From the NCBI GenBank assembly GCA_009778065.1, contig WRKM01000012.1, forward strand, positions 1 through 64,000: a DNA stretch of 64,000 nt, read 5' to 3'. Source of the DNA: Oscillospiraceae bacterium (GTDB lineage Bacteria; Bacillota; Clostridia; Oscillospirales; Ruminococcaceae). How positions within the stretch are numbered: position 1 is the stretch's first letter; each line of letters begins with the position of its first letter. The notes beneath the pieces were generated by a model, which had not been told where the DNA came from, did not search any database, and saw only the letters and a program-made list of their open reading frames with translations. Positions 39,797 to 47,772 of this stretch are shown here, piece after piece. The position numbers and the translations under genes were made by a program.

Positions 39797-41416
39797 ATGG
39801 AGCAATTGACGCTTGCAAAATCAATATACGCAAACAAGAAAGAGTTATTTACTATTCCTGAAGCATCTGCTTGGGCAACGGAGTATGTCAGACGTGAAAT
39901 AACCGTATCAAATATTTCTTATCTTATTCAATATGGACGGATTCGCAAATTAAATTCTAACAGGGGTGTATGCGTTTCAAGGCTGGATTTAGAGAATTAT
40001 TATAACTCATATGATACCACCCGCGAATCGACCTATAAAACCCAGCTTGGTAACGATATTAACTGGGAACTTTCGTTTTCACGGGTTAAAGAAGCCGAAT
40101 CTACTAAACATGTTCATCGCTTACACCCATACAAAGGAAAATTTATCCCGCAATTAGTCGAATACTTTATTGACTCCCATACAGACGATTTCAAGCGAGA
40201 AGTCTACTTCAAGCAAGGAGATATTATTCTTGACCCGTTTTCGGGTAGCGGTACAACAATGGTACAAGCAAACGAGTGCGGAATGGACAGCATCGGAATA
40301 GACGTGTCCTCATTTAACGCGCTTATTGCTAATTGCAAGGTGGCGCGATATGACCTCGCGGACTTACACGCCGAGTCTAACCGTATATCATACGCACTCC
40401 GCGAATTTACCGCACGTTCTAATATTGCAGAGTTTGAAAACACGTTGCTCGCGGAATTAAATAAATTCAATAATGAATTTTTTCCCGTACCGGGGTATAA
40501 ATACCGCCTAAATCAAGGCGAAGTTAACGAAGATGTTTATGGCGCAGAAAAAGAGCGGTTGTTTTTTATTACATATAATAAACTCATACAAGAATATGGC
40601 ATTAGGCTCTATCAGGAAAAAAACTCTAACTTCCTCGAAAAATGGTTTTTGCAACAGGTTCGCAATGAAATTGAATTTACATTTGAACAAATTGAAAAGG
40701 TGCAAAATCAACAAACAAGAAGTATTTTAAATTTAATCCTTAGCCGTACAATGAGAAGTTGCCGGGCGACAACGCACTCCGACCTTGCAACGCTTATAGA
40801 ACCCGTAACAAGTACTTATTATTGCTCTAAACACGGAAAAATTTGCAAGCCCTTATTTTCAATAGTTAAGTGGTGGGAGAGTTATTGTAAGGACACCATC
40901 CGGCGTCTTGGAGCTTTTAATATTTTAAGAACACCAACAGAACAGTACTGTTTAACAGGCGATAGCCGGAGCATTAATATAATAGAAGAGCTTAAAATGG
41001 TTTCTCCTTGGTTTGCAAAAAAAGTTTCCGGTCAGCGTATTGCGGGTATTTTCTCATCCCCGCCGTATGTGGGTATGATTGACTACCACGAACAACACGC
41101 TTATGCCTATGACTTGTTCAGATTCGAGCGTAGAGACGACTGTGAAATCGGTCCTTTGTTTAGAGGTAAAGGTAAAGAGGCACGGCAAAGTTATATCGAC
41201 GGAATATCTTCGGTTTTGAATAATTGTAAGAAATATCTTGCCGCTGATTATAATATTTTTCTTGTCGCGAACGATAAGCATAATCTTTATCCGATAATAT
41301 CCGAAAAAGCCGGAATGTCTATCGTAAATATGTTTCGTCGTCCTGTACTTAACCGTTCAGAAAAGGACAAAACTGCCTATTCCGAGACTATATTTCATAT
41401 GCGTGAAAGGAATTAA
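39797..41416 (+). CDS. Type II DNA methyltransferase with N-terminal HTH-like segment
   Basis: Start ATG 39797 with RBS GAAAGG. 539 residues. Motif I DPFSGSGTT (about residue 145) binds S-adenosylmethionine; motif IV is SSPPYVGMIDY (about 420), the SPPY form usual for N4-cytosine methylation. The 270 residues between are the likely target-recognition region; motif order I-TRD-IV is the alpha-type. The N-terminal 70 residues (TIPEASAWATEYVRREITVSNISYLIQYGRIRKL) look like a helix-turn-helix of the excisionase/MerR-like kind, possibly for autoregulation. Two bases separate it from the nuclease gene. Substrate sequence not readable from the protein; GGNCC is a guess from the nuclease family. Confidence 0.88.
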   Translation: MEQLTLAKSIYANKKELFTIPEASAWATEYVRREITVSNISYLIQYGRIRKLNSNRGVCVSRLDLENYYNSYDTTRESTYKTQLGNDINWELSFSRVKEAESTKHVHRLHPYKGKFIPQLVEYFIDSHTDDFKREVYFKQGDIILDPFSGSGTTMVQANECGMDSIGIDVSSFNALIANCKVARYDLADLHAESNRISYALREFTARSNIAEFENTLLAELNKFNNEFFPVPGYKYRLNQGEVNEDVYGAEKERLFFITYNKLIQEYGIRLYQEKNSNFLEKWFLQQVRNEIEFTFEQIEKVQNQQTRSILNLILSRTMRSCRATTHSDLATLIEPVTSTYYCSKHGKICKPLFSIVKWWESYCKDTIRRLGAFNILRTPTEQYCLTGDSRSINIIEELKMVSPWFAKKVSGQRIAGIFSSPPYVGMIDYHEQHAYAYDLFRFERRDDCEIGPLFRGKGKEARQSYIDGISSVLNNCKKYLAADYNIFLVANDKHNLYPIISEKAGMSIVNMFRRPVLNRSEKDKTAYSETIFHMRERN

Positions 41417-41418
41417 CT

Positions 41419-42186
41419 ATGACCGACGCATTAAAAAGCCATGTTGAAGACACCATTGCGAAATGTCTGCGCTTTAAATTTCATGACTATACCCCCAAGA
41501 ACAACTATATGCCCTTCCACGTTCGGTTACTTGGACGTGATAGATTAGCATTATATTCATTTATTCACTCCCTAAACACAACATTTGGTTCATCTGTTTT
41601 CGAGCCGGTCGCCGTGTCGCTTGCAAAAGAAAAGTTTACGTTTGCCGACAGCCAACACATTGTTGGTGATGAATTGTTTTCTGATTGCAGCAATGCGATT
41701 GACAATATAATGAACGAGCTTGAAATATCTCGCAGAAGTCCAAACAGGACAGAGGAATTATCATTACTTCGCAACTCATTAACCGGTGAAAAAATCAAGC
41801 GTAAGCCCACGCTTGCCGACCTCTTTTTAATTGACAAGAACGGCGAACATTGGATATTCGATATGAAATCTCCTAAACCGAATATCGGCGAATTTAAAGG
41901 CTTTAAGCGTACTTTATTAACATGGTCAGGTATAGCAATGACAGAAAACCCAAAAGTTAGCGTACATTCTTTAATCGCCATAACCTATAACCCAAACTAC
42001 CCCGAGCCGTATAAGAGTTGGCAAATGCGGGGTATGCTTGAACAAGACGAAGTTCTTGTGGAAAAGGAGTTTTGGGACTTTCTCGGTGGCGATGGTGCGT
42101 ATGAGGAATTGCTTGATTGTTTCGAGCGTGTGGGTGTTTCTATGCGTGGCGAGATTGATGAATACTTTAAGCGATTTAGGGTTTAA
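41419..42186 (+). CDS. Type II restriction endonuclease, TdeIII family
   Basis: 255 residues, strongly reminiscent of the TdeIII/MjaII-type nucleases: NNYMPFHVRLLGRDRLALYSFIHSLNTTFGSSVFEPVA near the start, ADLFLIDKNGEHWIFDMKSPKPN as the PD-(D/E)xK core (Asp in DLFLID, D-x-K in FDMKS), FKRTLLTWSGIA, LIAITYNPNYPEPYKSW, and the end EFWDFLGGDGAYEELLDCFERVG. Family members recognise GGNCC as I recall; the specificity here is inferred. Its RBS (AAAGGA) is in the methyltransferase 3' end, so the two are translationally coupled, methylase first. Confidence 0.88.
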   Translation: MTDALKSHVEDTIAKCLRFKFHDYTPKNNYMPFHVRLLGRDRLALYSFIHSLNTTFGSSVFEPVAVSLAKEKFTFADSQHIVGDELFSDCSNAIDNIMNELEISRRSPNRTEELSLLRNSLTGEKIKRKPTLADLFLIDKNGEHWIFDMKSPKPNIGEFKGFKRTLLTWSGIAMTENPKVSVHSLIAITYNPNYPEPYKSWQMRGMLEQDEVLVEKEFWDFLGGDGAYEELLDCFERVGVSMRGEIDEYFKRFRV

Positions 42187-42229
42187 TATGTGTATTTTTT
42201 CTTTTTTTCCTCTTTTTTGAAAAAAACTA

Positions 42230-42258
42230 TTGCAAAACTAAAAAATATATGTTATAAT
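42230..42258 (+). promoter_or_regulatory. Promoter of rpsT
   Basis: TTGCAA (42230-42235), 17-bp spacer, TATAAT (42253-42258). RBS GGGAGGG about 9 bases before the GTG start. Confidence 0.8.
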
Positions 42259-42298
42259 GTACTTCGTTATTGAAATTTTTGGCAAGGGAGGGTAAAGA

Positions 42299-42538
42299 GT
42301 GCCTAATATTAAATCCGCTAAAAAGAGGGTTTTAGTATCTAAAGCCGCAAATGTGCGTAACAGAGCTAAACGGTCTGAGTTAAAAACGCTCCTCAAAAAA
42401 GCGAACGCAGAAACTGCCGATGGCGCAACGATTATGAGTGCAATCGAAAAAGTAGACCGCGCAGCAACTAAAGGGCTTATTCATAAGAATAAAGCGGCAC
42501 GTATTAAAAGCCGTTTAGCAAAAAAAACCACGGCATAA
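42299..42538 (+). CDS. rpsT: 30S ribosomal protein S20
   Basis: 79 residues, GTG start at 42299 after a GGGAGGG RBS. Sequence MPNIKSAKKRVLVSKAANVRNRAKRSELKTLLKKA and the C-terminal HKNKAARIKSRLAKK are the standard S20 helical-bundle signatures (INAARHKSRLAKK-like). S20 binds the 5' domain of 16S rRNA early in 30S assembly. It faces the hemW-lepA operon, a neighbourhood conserved in Firmicutes, and ends in its own terminator. Confidence 0.97.
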   Translation: MPNIKSAKKRVLVSKAANVRNRAKRSELKTLLKKANAETADGATIMSAIEKVDRAATKGLIHKNKAARIKSRLAKKTTA

Positions 42539-42560
42539 AATGCAGGTAATAATTAAAATA

Positions 42561-42603
42561 GTGAATGGTGAATAAGTTTGGTTATTCACTATTCACTTTT
42601 TAT
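42561..42603. terminator. Terminator between rpsT and hemW
   Basis: 15-bp stem with one wobble: GTGAATGGTGAATAA (42561-42575), 6-base loop, TTATTCACTATTCAC (42582-42596), then T-rich. The hemW stop codon lies in the T-tract on the other strand. Confidence 0.8.
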
Positions 42604-43712
42604 TCGCTGCCGTTTGTCACTTGAACCATCGGCTCGGTCGTCAGTTTTCTGATAATCTGATTTGATACGAGGAATCCTTCTCTCGTTATCGCCACGCTCT
42701 TATTGCTAATCTTCAGATAATCGGGCGGTACTAATTTGCATCTCCTCATCATAGCTTCTTTTTTTACTCCGAACCTCTCACACTCAGCGAAAGTCAGCCC
42801 TTCGGTAAGCCGTAATTTCAACATAGCATAGTCGTCAAAGCTCGCCTTGTCTGAATCCTTTTTCTCCGTCACTATAATCTTTTGAACATTATCTTTAATA
42901 AACTCTCCTATATCGCTTATAACGAAAAACCGCTCGCCATCATAGAAAGAATGGGCAGATGTCCCGATTCCGAGATATTCTTCACTTCTCCAGTACTTTA
43001 AATTATGCTTACATTCAAAACCCTCTTTCGCAAAATTGCTGATTTCATATTGCATAAACCCGCTTTCTTCGAGTGCCGCCGCCGCCGATAGATAAATCTG
43101 TGCCGTCAGATTCTCATCGGGCAACTTCAACGACATTTTTGCAAAAGGTGTGTTAGGTTCGATTTTGAGCATATATGCTGAAACATGTTGTATATTAAGA
43201 GCTGCGAGTACTTTTATGCTCCTTCTTACACTATCGGGTGTTTGGTTTGGTATGCCGAGCATAAGGTCTGCCGAAATGTTACGAAAGCCGCTCTCAACGG
43301 CGAGTTTTATCGAATGTGAGGCTTCCTCTGATGTGTGTACCCTGCCGAGTACGCGAAGCTCTGCGTTTGAAAACGATTGAACCCCTACAGAAAGCCTGTT
43401 TACGCCGCTGTTTTTGAGCGACATCAACGAATCTTTAGTAAGGGAGACGGGATTTGCTTCAACTGTAATTTCCGCACCTTCGGTAAACATCAGCTTCCCC
43501 AAAATTCGGCAGACATCCCGCCATGCCGCTCCCGGTGTACCGCCGCCGAAATATACCGTGTCGTAGTGTTCTTTATAATGACGGGCATTTCTAATTACGG
43601 CATCGGCATAAGCATAGACAGTGCGTTCATCAAAAGGCACGGAAAAAAAGTCACAGTAGGGGCATTTTTTCGTACAAAAAGGAATATGTACATATAATCC
43701 CGGTCCGGACAT
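42600..43712 (-). CDS. hemW: HemW-like radical SAM protein
   Basis: 370 residues with the radical SAM cluster CTKKCPYCDF (CxxxCxxC with aromatic) near residue 12, YFGGGTPG, the SAM strand motifs SVGVQSFSNAELRVLGR and the C-terminal HemW/HemN domain (FECKHNLKYWRSEEYLGIGTSAHSF). HemW acts as a heme chaperone or related enzyme and lies next to lepA in most Firmicutes. RBS GGAGAGAG before ATG. The protein lacks features specific to coproporphyrinogen dehydrogenase HemN, so HemW is preferred. Confidence 0.93.
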   Translation of the reverse strand: MSGPGLYVHIPFCTKKCPYCDFFSVPFDERTVYAYADAVIRNARHYKEHYDTVYFGGGTPGAAWRDVCRILGKLMFTEGAEITVEANPVSLTKDSLMSLKNSGVNRLSVGVQSFSNAELRVLGRVHTSEEASHSIKLAVESGFRNISADLMLGIPNQTPDSVRRSIKVLAALNIQHVSAYMLKIEPNTPFAKMSLKLPDENLTAQIYLSAAAALEESGFMQYEISNFAKEGFECKHNLKYWRSEEYLGIGTSAHSFYDGERFFVISDIGEFIKDNVQKIIVTEKKDSDKASFDDYAMLKLRLTEGLTFAECERFGVKKEAMMRRCKLVPPDYLKISNKSVAITREGFLVSNQIIRKLTTEPMVQVTNGSE

Positions 43713-43735
43713 GAGCCTCTCTCCTTTGCCAATAT

Positions 43736-45541
43736 TTAAGTATCCAACTTCAAAACAGCCATAAACGCCTCCGGCGGTACTTCTACCGAGCCGAGTTGGC
43801 GCATTTTCTTTTTACCCTCTTTTTGCTTTTCAAGTAGCTTTTTCTTACGTGTTATATCCCCGCCGTAGCATTTAGCCAAAACATCTTTACGCATGGCTCT
43901 GACCGTTTCGCGAGCTATAATTTTCCCGCCTATTGCCGCTTGAACAGGCACCTCGAACAACTGGCGCGGGATATTGTCTTTCAGTTTTTCGACGATTCTG
44001 CGTCCTCTGGCATACGCTTTGTCCGTGTGTACAATAAACGAGAGAGCATCTACAATATCACCGTTAAGCAAAACGTCAAGTTTAATAAGCTTTGACGGTA
44101 CAAAACCGCTGATTTCATAGTCGAAACTGGCATAACCGCGTGTTTTAGATTTTAAGAGGTCGAAAAAATCATAAACAATTTCATTAAGCGGCAGGTCATA
44201 GTGTAAGTCCACGCGCTTTTCGTCAAGATATTTCATATCCTTAAATGTACCGCGCCGCTCCTGGCTTATTTCCATTATCGCACCTATATAGTCCGCAGGG
44301 GTAATTATATGTGCGTCGGTCATGGGTTCAAACGCCTGTGCTATTTCGGTAGGCGAAGGATAATTCGCAGGGTTGTCTATTGTCACCGTCTCGCCGTTTG
44401 TCAGCTCGATTTTATATATAACGGACGGGGCGGTCGTGATTAGGTCGAGGTTGTATTCACGCTCAAGCCTTTCCTCGATAATCTCCATATGAAGAAGCCC
44501 CAAAAAACCGCATCTAAACCCAAAACCTAAGGCGTTTGACGTTTCCGCTTCAAAGACTAACGCGGCATCGTTAAGCCTAAGTTTTTCAAGTGCGTCTTTA
44601 AGGTCGTTATACTTCGCGCCGTCAGCCGGATAGATTCCGCTGAACACCATAGGGTGAACCGGACGATAACCCGGCAGCGGCTCTTTCGCCGGATTTAACG
44701 CATTAGTCACGGTGTCTCCGACGCGGGTATCTCCGATTGATTTAATCGAAGCCGAAATAAATCCGACCTCACCCGCCTTCAGCTCGTCGGCGGGGACTAA
44801 GCCTGTCGCACCCATGAAACCGATTTCCACTATTTGAAACTCTGCTCCCGTCGCCATGAGCTTAATTTTATCACCCGCTTTAATTCTGCCCTCTTTTGCA
44901 CGGACGTATATAATCACGCCTTTATAAGCATCGTAATAACTGTCGAAAATCAAGGCTCTGAAAGGCGAATCGTCGTCTCCTTTCGGGGGTGGAACAAGCT
45001 CTATGACTTTTTCAAGCACCTCACGAATATTAACGCCGCTTTTTGCCGAGATACACGGTGCATCAAGCGCGGGTATTCCTATGACGTTTTCTATCTCGTC
45101 TTTACACATTTGCGGGTCAGCGGCAGGGAGGTCGATTTTGTTTATAACGGGTACTATTTCTAAATCTGCATCCGCCGCAAGATAGGCATTCGCGAGGGTT
45201 TGCGCCTCTATTCCCTGCGAAGCGTCCACGATGAGAATAGCCCCCTCGCAGGCGTTAAGCGAACGGCTGACCTCATAGCTGAAATCTACGTGACCGGGAG
45301 TGTCGATTAAATTAAGAATATATTCAGCACCGTTTTCCGCCTTATAGTTCATGCGGACAGCACGGGCTTTTATGGTTATACCCCGTTCGCGTTCCAAATC
45401 CATGTTGTCAAGCAACTGTGCTTCCATGTCGCGGAGTGCAACGGTTTGTGTGAGTTCAAGCAACCTGTCGGCAAGGGTTGACTTACCGTGGTCTATATGC
45501 GCTATTATGCAGAAATTGCGAATATTTTGAGGGTATTCCAA
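43736..45541 (-). CDS. lepA: Elongation factor 4 (LepA GTPase)
   Basis: 601 residues, typical LepA length. G1 [10 protein letters not shown], switch with [11 protein letters not shown]3 [13 protein letters not shown]4 NKIDLP, then domain II, III, the LepA-specific domain and the C-terminal basic tail ([33 protein letters not shown]), which is diagnostic. EF4 back-translocates or rescues stalled ribosomes. TTG start with a GGAG RBS eight bases upstream. Transcribed toward hemW, 23 bases away. Confidence 0.97.
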   Translation of the reverse strand: MEYPQNIRNFCIIAHIDHGKSTLADRLLELTQTVALRDMEAQLLDNMDLERERGITIKARAVRMNYKAENGAEYILNLIDTPGHVDFSYEVSRSLNACEGAILIVDASQGIEAQTLANAYLAADADLEIVPVINKIDLPAADPQMCKDEIENVIGIPALDAPCISAKSGVNIREVLEKVIELVPPPKGDDDSPFRALIFDSYYDAYKGVIIYVRAKEGRIKAGDKIKLMATGAEFQIVEIGFMGATGLVPADELKAGEVGFISASIKSIGDTRVGDTVTNALNPAKEPLPGYRPVHPMVFSGIYPADGAKYNDLKDALEKLRLNDAALVFEAETSNALGFGFRCGFLGLLHMEIIEERLEREYNLDLITTAPSVIYKIELTNGETVTIDNPANYPSPTEIAQAFEPMTDAHIITPADYIGAIMEISQERRGTFKDMKYLDEKRVDLHYDLPLNEIVYDFFDLLKSKTRGYASFDYEISGFVPSKLIKLDVLLNGDIVDALSFIVHTDKAYARGRRIVEKLKDNIPRQLFEVPVQAAIGGKIIARETVRAMRKDVLAKCYGGDITRKKKLLEKQKEGKKKMRQLGSVEVPPEAFMAVLKLDT

Positions 45542-45569
45542 AGGTCAGTCTCCATTTTCGTTAAATTTC

Positions 45570-47705
45570 TTATCTGAAATTAAAGCCGTTGTCGCTTAAC
45601 ATATCGCGATAAAGTTTCTCCCACTGTTCGGCAGACCAGACATACGCATCATTATAAACATCTTCGTCAATATACTCATAAATATCTACGCTCCACGATA
45701 TGTCCTGAAAAGCATCATATTCTTCATAGAAATCAAAACCATAATCATTCCACGAATTGAGAATTTCATACTCGCTCAAAAACGGGAAGCAGTCGCCCCA
45801 ATATTCTACTATGCCATTCCAAATCTGTGCATCAAAATCCGAACCCGCCAATACTTTCCAAAGAGCCGTCTGACTATTCAACTCATAATTGTAGTATTCG
45901 CCATCTTCATCATTCCAGTGATACCAACCGCATTTCTCACACTCATCGTAGCTCCAGCAGTCGCCATCATGGTTATATCCGCAGTCTTCACACCAGTATA
46001 GGCAGTCTTCCATATCATAATGAGCAAAATCACACAAATAGCAAGGGACGCAATCTTCAAAGTTAAAATGATAATATCCGCAGTCGAAGCATAAAGAACC
46101 CCAATCGTCGTCCCAGTCATCATCCCAGTCGTCTTCCCAATCAACGTCCCAACCGCTTCCGCCATAATACCCGTAACCGAATATGCTGTCATAAATCATT
46201 TCAAACAAATCTTCGAGTGAGTCCATTAAATCGGGGTCGATAGATTGCTCAAGCGAATAAGCCCACTCCATAATCTCATCTTCAAAAATTTCCATATCTT
46301 GCCAACTACTTGCATCAAGGGTATTATTATTATTCATGTCGGGCTTTGCTATTCTTTTGTTACCTACGCTGTAGCTTGCTTCTATATCAACGACCTTCAT
46401 GCCGAACACTACAACCGAGCCTTTTACTCTCTGGCTGTCGCCTGAAACTGTACCGCTGAATTTGACTTCAACCGTGAGTTCGTTTTCTAAAGTCACAACA
46501 AAGGCTATATCGCCGCTGAACATTCCGTTTTGCTCAAGCTTCAGGTCGTCGTATCTTACGGTTATTTCAAAAGAATCCCACCCGTCATCGAAGCTAAGGT
46601 CTGCTTTACCTGTTTTACGTCCGTCTTTGTCGATGTTACCGCTGTCCTTACAGGTTATGGTAAAATCATCATCAACAGAGAACTTTACGTTAACTGCGTA
46701 TTCACCGCTTTTATCGGTAATAGCCGTATAACTGAAGACCACGTCTTCTGCCGTTATGTCACGTCTGATTATTTCATTTCCGCTGATGAAGACGTTCATT
46801 TTAATATTTCCGGTGATGTCACGGGGTCTCAAGTCGTAAAGCTCTTCGCGCATCTCGTCAACAGCCTCGTCAAATGACTGATACCATGAGCTGTCTTTAT
46901 ACGGGTCATTTTCAAGGTCATAGAAATATTTGCATACCCTCATTATTTCATCGCTGTCAAAAACCGCCTCAACCGCCACAGTCATAATATCAAGTATAAA
47001 CTCGCCGTCGGCTGTGATTTCATATACATCACAGACCCTGCTTAAATTCCCGGCACTTACCTCTTGACTTGTATAAGCTTCGGCATCCTTAGTGAGTTCA
47101 AAGTATCTGTCTGTCACCTTTTCGCCGATAACCGCAAGCTCTTTCATAAATAAGTCTTCATTAAAATCAACTCCGTTTATAAGCTCAAACGCCTCGCGGA
47201 TTTCTTCTATATCAATGGAGTCGAGAAGTATGTAGTACTGTGAAATTTCGGGAATCTGCATTGCAACTTGGTCTCCGAGCAACCATAACGATGCAGACAA
47301 ATCTATACCGAGTGCGTTCGCCATGTAACGGGCGAAAAAATCACTGCCGTCAAAGATTGTCTCCATACCGAGCGTAACACCGCCCATGTCCGGTATATTG
47401 GCTAAAGCCAAGACTTCTTTTGACGGGGTGATTGTTATGCTTCCCTCAAAGGCGTTGAAATTGCCTTGATTCAATGCGAGAATCCCTGAGGTCATCGCGT
47501 TTAATGAATTACGCTCCGCTTTTTCATATGATGTTCCCCTGTTAGCAAAGAAGTGCAGCAATCCTGCCGCCATAGCTCCGGCGAGGAACATACAGACCAT
47601 AGTCACTATTAGTCCTGCGCGGCTTTTCTTTACCGCAACCGCCGCCTGCGGAGTTTCATAAACCGAGCCTGTGAACCCTTCTGTAAAGTTATTATTATTT
47701 TCCAT
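45570..47705 (-). CDS. Membrane-anchored extracytoplasmic protein with tandem CCHC knuckles
   Basis: 711 residues, RBS CGGAGG. Short cytoplasmic N-terminus, one membrane helix (about 30-52, AGLIVTMVCMFLAGAMAAGLL), then a large outer domain. Residues about 60-440 are beta-rich without known family. Residues about 520-605 form an acidic, Trp-rich segment (WDVDWEDDWDDDWDDDWG) and four Cys/His units: CFDCGYYH...C, CYLCDFAH...C, CEDCGYNH...C and CEKCGWYHW, each C-x2-C-x3-H-x3-5-C/D, possible metal knuckles. The C-terminal 100 residues are aromatic. Genes upstream and downstream are housekeeping, so this is a lineage-specific insertion. Function unknown; a metal or redox sensor or surface sensor are options. 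Confidence 0.75.
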   Translation of the reverse strand: MENNNNFTEGFTGSVYETPQAAVAVKKSRAGLIVTMVCMFLAGAMAAGLLHFFANRGTSYEKAERNSLNAMTSGILALNQGNFNAFEGSITITPSKEVLALANIPDMGGVTLGMETIFDGSDFFARYMANALGIDLSASLWLLGDQVAMQIPEISQYYILLDSIDIEEIREAFELINGVDFNEDLFMKELAVIGEKVTDRYFELTKDAEAYTSQEVSAGNLSRVCDVYEITADGEFILDIMTVAVEAVFDSDEIMRVCKYFYDLENDPYKDSSWYQSFDEAVDEMREELYDLRPRDITGNIKMNVFISGNEIIRRDITAEDVVFSYTAITDKSGEYAVNVKFSVDDDFTITCKDSGNIDKDGRKTGKADLSFDDGWDSFEITVRYDDLKLEQNGMFSGDIAFVVTLENELTVEVKFSGTVSGDSQRVKGSVVVFGMKVVDIEASYSVGNKRIAKPDMNNNNTLDASSWQDMEIFEDEIMEWAYSLEQSIDPDLMDSLEDLFEMIYDSIFGYGYYGGSGWDVDWEDDWDDDWDDDWGSLCFDCGYYHFNFEDCVPCYLCDFAHYDMEDCLYWCEDCGYNHDGDCWSYDECEKCGWYHWNDEDGEYYNYELNSQTALWKVLAGSDFDAQIWNGIVEYWGDCFPFLSEYEILNSWNDYGFDFYEEYDAFQDISWSVDIYEYIDEDVYNDAYVWSAEQWEKLYRDMLSDNGFNFR

Positions 47706-47772
47706 GAGAACCTCCGTATTAAAATATTGTATTCTTAAATTTTATGCTCCCTGTTATTATATCACATTTCTT

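Noticed and set aside
39706-39837. Long N-terminal extension of birA
   Set aside because: It overlaps the divergent methyltransferase promoter and start, lacks an RBS and does not encode a HTH domain.
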